The position numbers were made by a program, and so were the translations under genes. From assembly GCA_930367205.1 (NCBI GenBank), contig OV884009.1, positions 82,233,189 through 82,297,188 on the forward strand: DNA of 64,000 nt, given 5' to 3'. Under the pieces are notes generated by a model. It was not told the DNA's origin, ran no database searches, and saw nothing but the letters and a program-made list of their open reading frames with translations. Positions 23,257-32,240 of the stretch are shown here, one piece after another (position 1 is the first letter of the stretch; the number at the start of each line of letters is the position of its first letter). The stretch is from Acanthosoma haemorrhoidale (Eukaryota; Arthropoda; Insecta; Hemiptera; Acanthosomatidae).

Positions 23257-25526
23257 TTCAAGGGCGATGAAAATTCACAAAAATAAAAAAAAAAGCTATG
23301 TTGTTGGTTTCGCTTTTTTTTAGTACTGTTCAGAGCAAATCGCATAATCTTGTGCAAGATTAAATTTAATACAAGATTCATACAACATATTTGTAATTAC
23401 TCTCAATAGGACCAGAGAAATGTGTGAAGTGGGCTGGAAAATACAAATATCACCCTCTGTTCAAATTAGTATTCATGTCTAATATCGTCTTCAATCCATT
23501 ATGTATGTAATATATAAATGTAGGTCATGAAATTAATGTCAATTTTGGGGTATAACAATTTGGTTTATAAAGAAAAACACAAATTAAGGGTTTTGATCAA
23601 AAATAAGACTATTCTAAGGTGAGAATATTCTTTGGTAGAGTGACCTAAATTGGAGCTACACACATGGCTCACTCTAATGCCCCAGGTATAAGCTGAAAGT
23701 GTTAAGTCGTAAGTGTGGGGTCTAAGTAAAATATAGATATAGGAATGGTAGTGAGATATGGGCCACTATTTTTTCATTTTCACCAATAATAAAAATTTAT
23801 ACCAGAACGATCACACACCGCAACTAATGATTATTCACTAAATATATTTACTTTAATTCCATTTTATATAGCAATACATTTTGAATAGATAATTTCAAAT
23901 TCAAGTTAAAATTTGATTAATTTTGATTTGTGCATTCTAAAGCTCACTTGAATCATTTCCAAATATGTTTGATCCTTTTCATCCATACACCATTGATGGG
24001 ACAACAACCCCTAATGAGTCTCATCTCTTATCTCAGGTATTAAGAATATGTCTTAGAGATGCAGGCAGTACTTTCTGTCATCTTGCCTTCATTCACTCTT
24101 GTGCATTAATTACTTTATTAGTCTCTTAGGGATATCAAAAACTATGATAATGCCCTACCCAGTTGATCCTGCCTTGATTTTGGCGAGCTGCACATCATTG
24201 CCACCATACAGACCATGAACTTCTCTGTTATTCAGGCGCCTCGAAGAATCTCTTATTTCGACTGGTCTAGGTTTTTGTCTAAGGATGACTCTCACAAAAG
24301 TGAGGAGAAGGGTTTCGCTCAATTTGATTGATGCCCGGGCTTCAGACCGATATGTGAGGAAAAAATGTATTACAGTTTTATACAACCTGACCTTCCTCAC
24401 CAGAGACAAATTTGCATTCCCTGGCAAGTCCAAAGCAGTTTCATCCTTTCCAAATGCATGTATCTAAACATGTTACATTTCATCTGAACTATGGTTATAT
24501 ATGTATAAATAAAAATCGAAAGATTTCAATAAATTTAGAAAGATTTTAAAGTAAATGTGAAGGATCGAATAAATAAGGTCTGGTTCAACACGGTGACAAC
24601 CAAGTGTACATATGAGAAGTCCATATTGGAGCTGAGGCAGTCCCTGGGTTGTTCAATCCCTTTTCTATAGAAAAACTTTCCATTAGCTTCCATAGTCACG
24701 AGCTTTTTTAGACTTACTTGTCCCTAATAGCAATAAGCCTGCTGAGTAAACAAATTTTAATAGACTGAAAAAAAATTAAGAAAAACCCTACGCATTTGAT
24801 GCGCACTTTTTATTGTTGGTTCTCAACCGCCTTTTTATTTAAAAATTATTTTTGTGTCTTTGATGTGCCTTTCTTGAGCCACGAGAGGAAACAATTTAAA
24901 CCATGGATAGCTTCTGAGATGGGTCTTTCTAAATCAAAAAAAAGTAAGCAAAATAGCTTTCCTCATGTCTACTTTTTTATTCTTTTTCACGAGTTTCTAT
25001 AATGTATCTTAAACGAATAATAATCAACATTTTCATTAAATTCCAGTATATTTTCAGACCGATTGAATAACTTTTCCAACGATACCCTAGAATCTGCACG
25101 TTCTGTAGAATCACACAGGCAAAACAGATAACGCTAGTGTACACACTTGATAACGCTTGAATGAAAGTAGACACTCATCCTTCGGGCTCAGCTACTAGTT
25201 GAATGATCAACTGTCTGGAAACAGTACTCTTGCACCATTCTAATGTTTGATAAAAGACAGATTAATTTTTACATCGATTTTTGTGCTAAATTATATTCCA
25301 CACATAGTCATATACAAACGAAATAAATGCCCAAGAGAGTGAAGGCAATATAGTGCGAAACATAAGAAACAACTTAAAAACTTAGTGTGCTATTAGAAAA
25401 CTTATTTATTTAATCAAGTGTGATGCTTTACGAAATCGTGAAAAATATGTAAATGAATTTTGTAATTAGGTTCCACTGATGTCAGGACATACAAAACGTA
25501 TCATTAATCAGGAGGTCTGGATCGTC
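23257..25526. other. Interior of the large inverted repeat
   Basis: AT-rich DNA with one LINE remnant (24155-24433). Otherwise no transposase-like frame is visible; frames at 24796-25002 and 24977-25174 are short and without signature. Confidence 0.5.
24155..24433 (-). pseudogene. Degenerate LINE RT C-terminal fragment (RTE-like)
   Basis: A 92-codon frame with VRLYKTVIHFFLTYRSEA, then RLNNREVHGLYGGNDVQLAKIKAGS. The order LYKT-hxP-hhTYGSE followed by a NxELYxLYG-hxIKxG block is what follows the polymerase domain in RTE-type and similar LINEs. It is diverged, and the usual GSETW reads RSEAR. Small, old and dead. The family call is tentative. Confidence 0.5.
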
Positions 25527-25783
25527 AATTTGACACCCTTCTCAACATGATTGGAAAACATATATTATACCAGTTACAAATCATCCATTAATTAACAAGT
25601 ATTCATTATTTTTCATACGTTTGCTGATATTTTAACATATTTGGATCATCAAGTAAAACTTACCTGCAAAATCTTTCTACGTAAAAATTCCGAACATGAT
25701 TATATTGAGACACACACGGGTAAAAAAAAATTTTTAGTTTTTGAAAAAATCATTGGAACCCTAAAAACTACTCCGTATTTGTT
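25527..25783 (-). repeat. Right arm of large inverted repeat
   Basis: Inverted copy of 23001-23256, bounded by AATTTGACACCC on the inside and CTCCGTATTTGTT on the outside. Confidence 0.85.
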
Positions 25784-26160
25784 AAAGAATTTTATGAAAT
25801 TTAAAAATTTTAAACATTAATTACACATTAGACTACTATAGCCCGGCTACATTTTTTTTGTAACTAATACTGTCATAGGTTTAAAAAACAAAGTTTATAC
25901 ATGTTTGCATGAAGCTACCAGGCAGCGAAGCTTTGGAAAAAAATAGATCAGAGCAAAACTGCAGCTGATATGTTCTTATGTATGTATTTCTTTTTTTAAT
26001 TTACGATACCTAGCTAGAACTCTAGTAAAAAGATTTTTTTCCAGAGGAAATATAGCTGCTGATAGAGGGCAACATCCTAAACCAGTATTAACCATGTACT
26101 GAATGTGCTGTCTTAGTGCCGATAAACAGTAGCTAAAAGTATGGTTTATAACAATATATA
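25784..26160. other. AT-rich spacer, nothing recognised
   Basis: No frame or repeat is visible. It ends in AACAATATATA, directly before the inverted LTR fragment. Confidence 0.5.
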
Positions 26161-26310
26161 AGTTAAGTCCAGGCGCCGCTAGTGCCCAGCCTTAATCCCC
26201 AAACATATGTTATCTGTATATGTTTACAGGTAATACCTATAGATAGAGGTATCTTGGTCTAAATAAAGCAGTCTTGTTATAACGTTCTACGTGTTCTTAT
26301 TACCAACCTT
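26161..26310 (+). mobile_element. Partial LTR in inverted orientation
   Basis: The first 150 bp of the element's LTR (AGTTAAGTCCAGGCGCC to TTACCAACCTT), in plus orientation, opposite to the element at 26330-31653. The last 30 bp of the LTR are absent and are replaced by 19 bp of AT sequence. With the left LTR it forms an arm-to-arm palindrome of about 150 bp with a loop of about 50 bp. Confidence 0.9.
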
Positions 26311-26329
26311 ATATTCATATATATATATA

Positions 26330-26509
26330 AGTTAATGTTTATTGAATTACAAGCTAAGAAAGGTTGGTAATAAGAACACGTAGAACGTTATAACAAGACT
26401 GCTTTATTTAGACCAAGATACCTCTATCTATAGGTATTACCTGTAAACATATACAGATAACATATGTTTGGGGATTAAGGCTGGGCACTAGCGGCGCCTG
26501 GACTTAACT
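26330..26509 (-). repeat. 3' LTR of Gypsy element
   Basis: 180 bp, identical to 31474-31653 except one base (GAATTAC against GAAATAC near its left end). Contains AATAAAGCAG on the minus strand, a possible poly(A) signal. Confidence 0.92.
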
Positions 26510-26815
26510 CCCCCCCACCAGTTTACGAACACCCATTCGCAAACTTTAAAGTCCAACACTCGGACGTCTTAGTCCATTCAAATAATGCTCCGCTAATGTT
26601 ACAAAGGAGCAAAGGCCAGCCCCGCCCGTACACAGCCTGTAATCCCTCACATTAAGCTCTAAACCTATAAAACGTAAAAACCAACTGTCACTTGTAAAAA
26701 AAAACATAAAAGAAAACTTTGACTTTGAAAAAAAAACAATACTTCTGTGGGAAAAATCACATAACTATACTTATTTACAATGTTCCTCGCGTGTATGCTG
26801 CGAGGACACTCCAGC

Positions 26816-28159
26816 TCATTCCTGATCTACAACCTCCCCCCCTGGTGGAAGCTTTAACTGTTCTATGTGGACATTTCGCCGCTTCTTAGGGGGTCGTATA
26901 CTCTCAATTGTCACGACGTTGTGTTCCCTAATCACGACCACTTTAAATGGGCCCTCATATCGCACCAGCTCTTTGCTCCTATTTGACCCTAGTTTTTTAT
27001 AGACGATAGTCCCGATTTTAAGTTCCCCCATTCGATCCCGGACTTTGAGGTTTTCCCGTTCCACTCGTCTCGCTTTGTCCCTTGTTAGCCTTTCTCGGAC
27101 TTTGTCACATATTTTCCTCAAACCGACAGTATTACTCGCCATTTTCTCCGCCATTCCCTCGTCTGCTACCGTCTCTGCCCCATTTCTCCGTCTTTCGCGC
27201 AGCCCAAAGAGGATCTCGAACGGGGAGAACCCCGTCGCGGTGTGGATCGAATGATTGTAAGCGGCCACCGCCTTCGGCATTGCCTCATTCGCCGGCAGAC
27301 CCTTTTCCGCGTGATATACCCGCAGGTGGTCACTCAGGGTGCTGTGCAATCTTTCTATCCCTCCTCTACTCTTAGGGTGCCCTGGGGTATTAAGATGCCA
27401 AGAGACATCGAGAGTCTTCATTTCTTTTCGGATGTTGGCATTGTCAAATTCTCTGCCCCCATCCGACGAGATCCGGTTTGGTACTCCGTAAAACTGGAAC
27501 CAGGTATTTAATGCCAGCATTACCGCGTCTGATGACCGATCTTGCACCGGGTGCGCCATGGCCACTTTGCTAAAGCTGTCGATTGTGGTAACCCACTTAT
27601 ACCCCCTCCAAGTGAAGGTATCCACTTGTAAGTCACTCAACGGTGTCTCGGCGGTGGGCGATTCTTCTTGTCGCCCCCGTGGCGGATGTCTGTCATACTT
27701 CGTAGTGAGACAAACTGCACATGCCCCTATCATTTCTTGTATGCTCTTTTTCATTCCCCACCAAAAGTACCTCCGCCGCAACGCTTGCAACGTTTCCTGA
27801 ACTCCACGGTGGTTCGTTTTTCCTTGGTGATAGGCCAGCGTCACTTCCAGCTGCTGTTCTCTGTCCTTGAGTGTCTCCACCATCGACGTGCACCGAATAA
27901 ATATCCTATCCACTCCAAGTTGTTCCGTTCGCCAGAGTCTACGAATTTTCTCCCAAATAGTGGCATTCCCTACAAATACATGATGGGTCTTTCCGGGTTC
28001 CGAGGCATCTTTCAATGCACGGCAAATTTGGTCGTTCCTAACCCCTGGTGGCGACCAAATCGTCGCGATTTTACTTCTCCCATAACTGTCATATGCGATC
28101 TGCAGCCGCCCTGAGGTCTTGGATTTCCAAATGATCTGCCGTCTTTTGTCGTTCTTCTG
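26816..28159 (-). CDS. Gypsy integrase ORF
   Basis: The frame is open from 28159 to the stop at 26816-26818 (about 447 codons). It starts inside the end of the PR-RT-RNase H ORF, in the +1 frame. Order: the segment RRQIIWKSKTSGRLQIAYD, the HHCC zinc finger (AYHQGKTNHRG, then CAVC), the DDE core (LQVDTFTW, ISSDGGREF, GGIERLHS) and a GPY/F-type C-terminus (VRYEGPFKVV). It would insert element cDNA into chromosomes. No initiator is obvious, so expression probably needs a frameshift or polyprotein processing. The pol-to-integrase shift may be mutation or programmed. Confidence 0.9.
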   Translation of the reverse strand, partial: QKNDKRRQIIWKSKTSGRLQIAYDSYGRSKIATIWSPPGVRNDQICRALKDASEPGKTHHVFVGNATIWEKIRRLWRTEQLGVDRIFIRCTSMVETLKDREQQLEVTLAYHQGKTNHRGVQETLQALRRRYFWWGMKKSIQEMIGACAVCLTTKYDRHPPRGRQEESPTAETPLSDLQVDTFTWRGYKWVTTIDSFSKVAMAHPVQDRSSDAVMLALNTWFQFYGVPNRISSDGGREFDNANIRKEMKTLDVSWHLNTPGHPKSRGGIERLHSTLSDHLRVYHAEKGLPANEAMPKAVAAYNHSIHTATGFSPFEILFGLRERRRNGAETVADEGMAEKMASNTVGLRKICDKVRERLTRDKARRVERENLKVRDRMGELKIGTIVYKKLGSNRSKELVRYEGPFKVVVIREHNVVTIESIRPPKKRRNVHIEQLKLPPGGEVVDQE

Positions 28160-30122
28160 TTACTTCCATTTCAACAGGTCTTTCGGCGGCGGAACCTTCC
28201 TCTTCAAGGGTTTCCTCACCTTCGCTATCTCCTCGCGTACCGAGGCTTCCATCCTCCCCGGGTGTCCATTCCCGGAGAAACTGTTGGTTTTCCCCGGATG
28301 GTTCCCCTTCTTCCAATGCATTTACAGTAATGGCTCTGGACAGCCAGTCTGCCACTACGTTCTCTTTCCCGGGTTTATATATGATCTCCATATTGTACTG
28401 GGACAAAAACTCTTTCCACCTCGTGACCCGCGCCGAGGACTCCTTTAACTTTCCTACCCATTGTAGGGGTCTGTGGTCGGTGTGAACACGGAATTTTCTG
28501 CCGAAGACATATGGGTGGAAATGGTCTATAGCCCAGACGATACCTAGGAGCTCTCTCTCTAGAGCACTATACCGCGCTTCCGTTTCTGTGAGCCGTCGAC
28601 TAGCGTACGCCACCGGGCGCTCCCCACCGTCTCTCTCCTGCGACAACACTGCCCCCAGTGCGTATTCGCTGGCATCAGTGGTGATTGTGAAGGGATGTTG
28701 GAAATCGGGAAATGCTAATATTGGTTCCTCTTGTAAGCTAGACATACATTTCCGGATGTTCTGCTCCATGATTGGGGTAATTACCACCCTCGCTCCCTTT
28801 CGCAGTAAATTATTAATAGGCACCAGGTATGCCGCCATGTCCGGCACAAATCTTCTGTAATAATTAAGCGTCCCCAGAAGTCGACGGATCCCCTTTACAT
28901 CTGTGGGCACCACCATCCTTCTAATCGCCTCGACCTTCGTAGAGTCTGGCTTAACCCCCTCCTGTGAGATGGTGTGGCCCAAAAAATTGATTTTTTTCTT
29001 CCCCAACAGAGACTTCTCCATGGACAATTTTAATCCGAATTCGCGGACTCTTTGAAATACACTTCTTAGGTGCTCAACGTGCTCTGCCTCCGTTCTGCTG
29101 AAAACTAACAGATCGTCCATGTAGACCTGGCATACCGCTTCGTCTATTCCCCTCAAAAATTCATCCATTAGGCGTTGAAAGGTAATCGGGGCGTTTTTTA
29201 GTCCAAATGGCATCCTGGTAAATTGATAATGCCCCCTCTCAAATGTAAAGGCCGTTTTGTCTTGGTCGTTCGCACTCATCTTGATCTGGTGATAGCCTGC
29301 CTTTAGATCTAGGGTACTAAATATTGTCGCCCCGTTCAATCTGTCTAATATGTCCTCAAATCGGGGAATAGGATACTTCTCGTCCGTCGTGTTCTCGTTT
29401 AACTTCCGATAATCGATAACTACCCTGTATTTCTCCGTCTCGTCCCCAGGTCTATTTTTCTTCCTCACTGCCCATAGAGGACTGTTATATGACGAAGTGC
29501 TATCAATTATAATCCCTTGCCGTTTGAGACTCTCTAGCTCCTCTCTAATATGCATACGTAGTGCCTGCGGATATCGTCTCTCTTTCACGTATGTGACGCG
29601 TTCTTTCTTTAACTGGATCTCGTGGACCGTCTTCCCAGTCGCTCCTAGCGTGTCTCCCTCTACGTAAAAAATATCCTCAAACTCCCTCTGTAGGCCTTCC
29701 CTCCAGCCCTCTATTTTATTAACCGCCCCTATCCGCGCTCTTCCGTCCCATATAGTCCCTTGACATTTATATTCCACTTTCCCCAACTTAATGTTCCATT
29801 TTTCCCCGATATTCTCCACACGCGCGCCTACCTTCCCCAACATGTCGCACCCAACTATCACCTGGTACTCCCGCGGCATGTTTCCTACGATATGTATCTT
29901 TAGATCTCCCCCTTTCTTCGCCCACCTATTTAGCCCTATGACTAACTCTCCCACTACCTCGCAAGGGCCTCCCAGGGTGATTAAACTACAATTACATACC
30001 TGAATCTGGAGTGCCCTCTCTCCGCCATACAGCCTCTCCAGCGCTCCGCGGGACATAATGGTGTTGGTGCTTCCCGTGTCCACCAGACACATCTCTCCTC
30101 CTTTGACCCTAATTATTGGCAA
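28089..30122 (-). CDS. Gypsy pol: protease, reverse transcriptase, RNase H
   Basis: 677 codons. The retroviral-type aspartic protease is at the N-terminus (CLVDTGSTNTIMS, near residue 13). RT follows, with the active site VYMDDLLVFS. RNase H follows with TTDASEYALGAVLS, the glutamate in ALERELLGIVWA and HTDHRPLQWVG. A connector ends in VVADWLSRAI, then there is an acidic, variable tail. The key residues of all three enzymes are present. The frame is the same as gag but is separated from it by two in-frame TGA codons about 60 bases apart. The first codon listed is TTG; the first ATG follows at about residue 11. Confidence 0.93.
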   Translation of the reverse strand: MPIIRVKGGEMCLVDTGSTNTIMSRGALERLYGGERALQIQVCNCSLITLGGPCEVVGELVIGLNRWAKKGGDLKIHIVGNMPREYQVIVGCDMLGKVGARVENIGEKWNIKLGKVEYKCQGTIWDGRARIGAVNKIEGWREGLQREFEDIFYVEGDTLGATGKTVHEIQLKKERVTYVKERRYPQALRMHIREELESLKRQGIIIDSTSSYNSPLWAVRKKNRPGDETEKYRVVIDYRKLNENTTDEKYPIPRFEDILDRLNGATIFSTLDLKAGYHQIKMSANDQDKTAFTFERGHYQFTRMPFGLKNAPITFQRLMDEFLRGIDEAVCQVYMDDLLVFSRTEAEHVEHLRSVFQRVREFGLKLSMEKSLLGKKKINFLGHTISQEGVKPDSTKVEAIRRMVVPTDVKGIRRLLGTLNYYRRFVPDMAAYLVPINNLLRKGARVVITPIMEQNIRKCMSSLQEEPILAFPDFQHPFTITTDASEYALGAVLSQERDGGERPVAYASRRLTETEARYSALERELLGIVWAIDHFHPYVFGRKFRVHTDHRPLQWVGKLKESSARVTRWKEFLSQYNMEIIYKPGKENVVADWLSRAITVNALEEGEPSGENQQFLREWTPGEDGSLGTRGDSEGEETLEEEGSAAERPVEMEVTEERQKTADHLEIQDLRAAADRI

Positions 30123-30188
30123 CGCTCACATCCTCTCCCGAATTGCATTACATCTCAGGATGCGGTCGCCTCTCTGCCAACACGCTCC

Positions 30189-31379
30189 TCAGGCTTCATC
30201 ACGTTGCTCCCATCTACGTGACTCGACCTTCTGCCCTGTCTGTCTCCTGTTTCTGCTGCGCCTCGCTTCTTCTCCTTCAGTTCCCGAAGTCCCTGATGAC
30301 TCATCTTCTGATGATCCACTCTCCCCATGTGTCATGCTCCATCTCTCTCTTACTTCTTGAGTGTTTACCTCCATTGGTTCTGGTCGTTGGTATTCTCTCC
30401 TCCGGAAGATATACGGGCAATGCCTCGCGATGTGTCCTTCCTCGCCACACTCAAAACATTTTGTTCGAGGACACTGTGCCACTAAATGTCCTGCCTTCCT
30501 ACATCCGTGGCATTTTCTTTCTTCCCTGGGCGGGGCATACCTCGGTCTCGTTCCTCTAAATCTTCTTTCTCCTGTCGTTCCCTTGTCTCTGCCAATAACG
30601 GACGTTTCTGGTCTCCTCCAGGTTGGTTTCAGGGTCCGGGTTCTTTTGTATGCAACTCGGCTCCACTCATTGTCGACGTCTTGCACCCTCACTTCTTCCT
30701 CCTTGGCACTAGTGTCGATCATTGATTGTGCACACTCCGAGAACGAGCGCTCATCAGAGAATCCTTCCTTTCTTCCTGTCTCCTTGGCCAGTTGCACTTT
30801 TAGAATTGTGGATAAGAATCCCATTCTACCCTCCACCTCTTCTACGCTAATCGACTCTCTCATCTTCTCCGTTATCTTATTGAAACGGACTACTAACCCC
30901 GCAGCATATTGCCCGTTACTTTGTCTTGGGGACTTTGTCTCCCTAAACATTTGGAATATGTCCTCCTCGGGAGTCCATCGTCCTCCTCCGTACGCCTTCT
31001 TCAATCTCATCTTAATTAATTCCCACGGGGTTTCTTCATCTGCCTGAATTTGATTCAGTATACTTCTCTTGACCCGACATATCAGGGCCGCCTTCAACGA
31101 TTCCGCGTCTCTGGGATCTATTAAATTTTCTTCTGCTTTAGCTCCAATTAAAGCTGTGAGACGGTCTCCTCCTTTTAGGAAATGGTTCAGCTCACCCAGT
31201 TCCCCAGTGAATCTCTCCAGCTCCGCAACAGCCTTCCTCAGATCCTGGGTATTCATCGCTTTTACCCTCATCAGCGCGAGCGCCGTGGCATGAACTTCTG
31301 GCATAGTTCCCACTCTTCTAATATCTGCTCCCTCTACGAGATTCAAGACGGGCTGTCTCAAAACTCCTCCTTCAGTCAT
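30189..31379 (-). CDS. Gypsy gag polyprotein
   Basis: 396 codons from ATG at 31379. The N-terminal two thirds form a helical capsid-like region (ELERFTGELGELNHFLKGG; WELIKMRLKKAYGGG; FQMFRETKSPRQSNGQYAAG). Two CCHC zinc knuckles follow at about residues 293-329 (CHGCRKAGHLVAQC and CFECGEEGHIARHC), then a charged Glu/Ser/Arg tail. Forms the particle that packages element RNA. Intact in length. The ATG lies about 95 bp downstream of the 5' LTR, after a leader with the primer site. Confidence 0.92.
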   Translation of the reverse strand: MTEGGVLRQPVLNLVEGADIRRVGTMPEVHATALALMRVKAMNTQDLRKAVAELERFTGELGELNHFLKGGDRLTALIGAKAEENLIDPRDAESLKAALICRVKRSILNQIQADEETPWELIKMRLKKAYGGGRWTPEEDIFQMFRETKSPRQSNGQYAAGLVVRFNKITEKMRESISVEEVEGRMGFLSTILKVQLAKETGRKEGFSDERSFSECAQSMIDTSAKEEEVRVQDVDNEWSRVAYKRTRTLKPTWRRPETSVIGRDKGTTGERRFRGTRPRYAPPREERKCHGCRKAGHLVAQCPRTKCFECGEEGHIARHCPYIFRRREYQRPEPMEVNTQEVRERWSMTHGESGSSEDESSGTSGTEGEEARRSRNRRQTGQKVESRRWEQRDEA

Positions 31380-31455
31380 CTTCTCTCTTTCGCGTATAGA
31401 AGAAAAAAAACAAAAAAAAATTACGCTCGCACTCGATAACTCTCTTTCTCCACGG

Positions 31456-31474
31456 TTCCCGGGTTTCGGCTCCA
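31456..31474 (-). promoter_or_regulatory. Primer binding site of Gypsy element
   Basis: On the minus strand, immediately inside the 5' LTR and sharing its last T, the sequence TGGAGCCGAAACCCGGGA fits the start of a tRNA-complementary primer site (TGG, complement of the CCA end). I could not name the tRNA with confidence. Confidence 0.65.
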
Positions 31475-31651
31475 GTTAATGTTTATTGAAATACAAGCTA
31501 AGAAAGGTTGGTAATAAGAACACGTAGAACGTTATAACAAGACTGCTTTATTTAGACCAAGATACCTCTATCTATAGGTATTACCTGTAAACATATACAG
31601 ATAACATATGTTTGGGGATTAAGGCTGGGCACTAGCGGCGCCTGGACTTAA

Positions 31652-31653
<2 letters not shown>
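31474..31653 (-). repeat. 5' LTR of Gypsy element
   Basis: 180-bp partner of 26330-26509 with the same AGTTAA/TTAACT ends. Confidence 0.92.

Positions 31654-31725
<72 letters not shown>
31654..31725. repeat. (TA)n microsatellite
   Basis: About 36 TA dinucleotides directly abutting the Gypsy element's right end. The left end also adjoins a shorter TA run (26311-26329). Confidence 0.95.
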
Positions 31726-31726
<1 letters not shown>

Positions 31727-31943
31727 GGTAATATATATAATTATATATTTCTTAATACACAGAAACTATCATGAGGATTAAACAATTTTTAGGATTAAAT
31801 AAGAAAATTATTAATTTTAAAAAATAATGGATCGATCAAATTTTTTTTTGAATTAAGAAAATTAATTATTGCATGAGTAATTTTGTTTACCCACTAATCC
31901 ATATTAAGGTAATACAAAAACAATATTTCATTCAGTTAGTTAG

Positions 31944-32240
31944 AATGGTTCGTCATACAAGTAAAGATATCCTTGCAAGAATTATTAGTTTTTCATTTGA
32001 AGGAAAATCTTTTGAAACCGCTAAAAAGTACTGTAAGTGATTTATTAAAAAAATACAATTGGAGGTGGTTTGAGTGACTGACCATGGTGTGGAAGGCCTC
32101 GTTAAACTCCTCAAATAATTGATAGAGTGATAACGATGAAATCTGTTGCTGACATACAAAAAATTCAATAAAAACATCGCAGTGTCCGGAAACTCAGCTT
32201 CAGTAAAGTACTGCCAAGAGGAAGATCAACTGTGATGAAT
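31944..32240 (+). pseudogene. Tc1-like transposase N-terminal fragment
   Basis: The start at ATGGTTCGTCATACAAG reads as a helix-turn-helix (KDILARIISFSFEGKSFETAKKYC). After a shift and stops, the conserved GRPR signature appears (CGRPR, stop, TPQIIDRVITMKSVADIQ), then LPRGRSTVMNEF. That order is the paired-type DNA-binding region of Tc1 transposases. At least three stops or shifts are present and the catalytic core is absent. Confidence 0.75.

Larger units (their letters stand above)
26330..31653 (-). mobile_element. Ty3/Gypsy LTR retrotransposon, nearly intact
   Basis: Complete element of 5,324 bp on the minus strand: two 180-bp LTRs, a purine tract (GGTGGGGGGG on the minus strand) next to the 3' LTR, a tRNA-like primer site (TGGAGCCGAAACCCGGGA) next to the 5' LTR, then gag, PR-RT-RNase H and integrase. 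No env. LTR ends are AGTTAA/TTAACT. The insertion is in a TA repeat, so the expected 4-bp duplication (TATA) cannot be told from the repeat. The LTRs differ at one base, which indicates a young insertion. All catalytic motifs are present, but the reading frames are interrupted. Confidence 0.92.

Noticed and set aside
26161..26509. Foldback DNA transposon
   Set aside because: Both arms are LTR sequence of the adjacent Gypsy element, so the palindrome is explained by opposed LTRs.
27045..28448. Several plus-strand frames of 70-150 codons
   Set aside because: They lie antisense to the Gypsy pol and integrase genes and have no domain of their own.
30058..31047. Plus-strand frames of up to 228 codons over the gag gene
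   Set aside because: Antisense shadows of gag, whose zinc knuckles and capsid words read on the minus strand.
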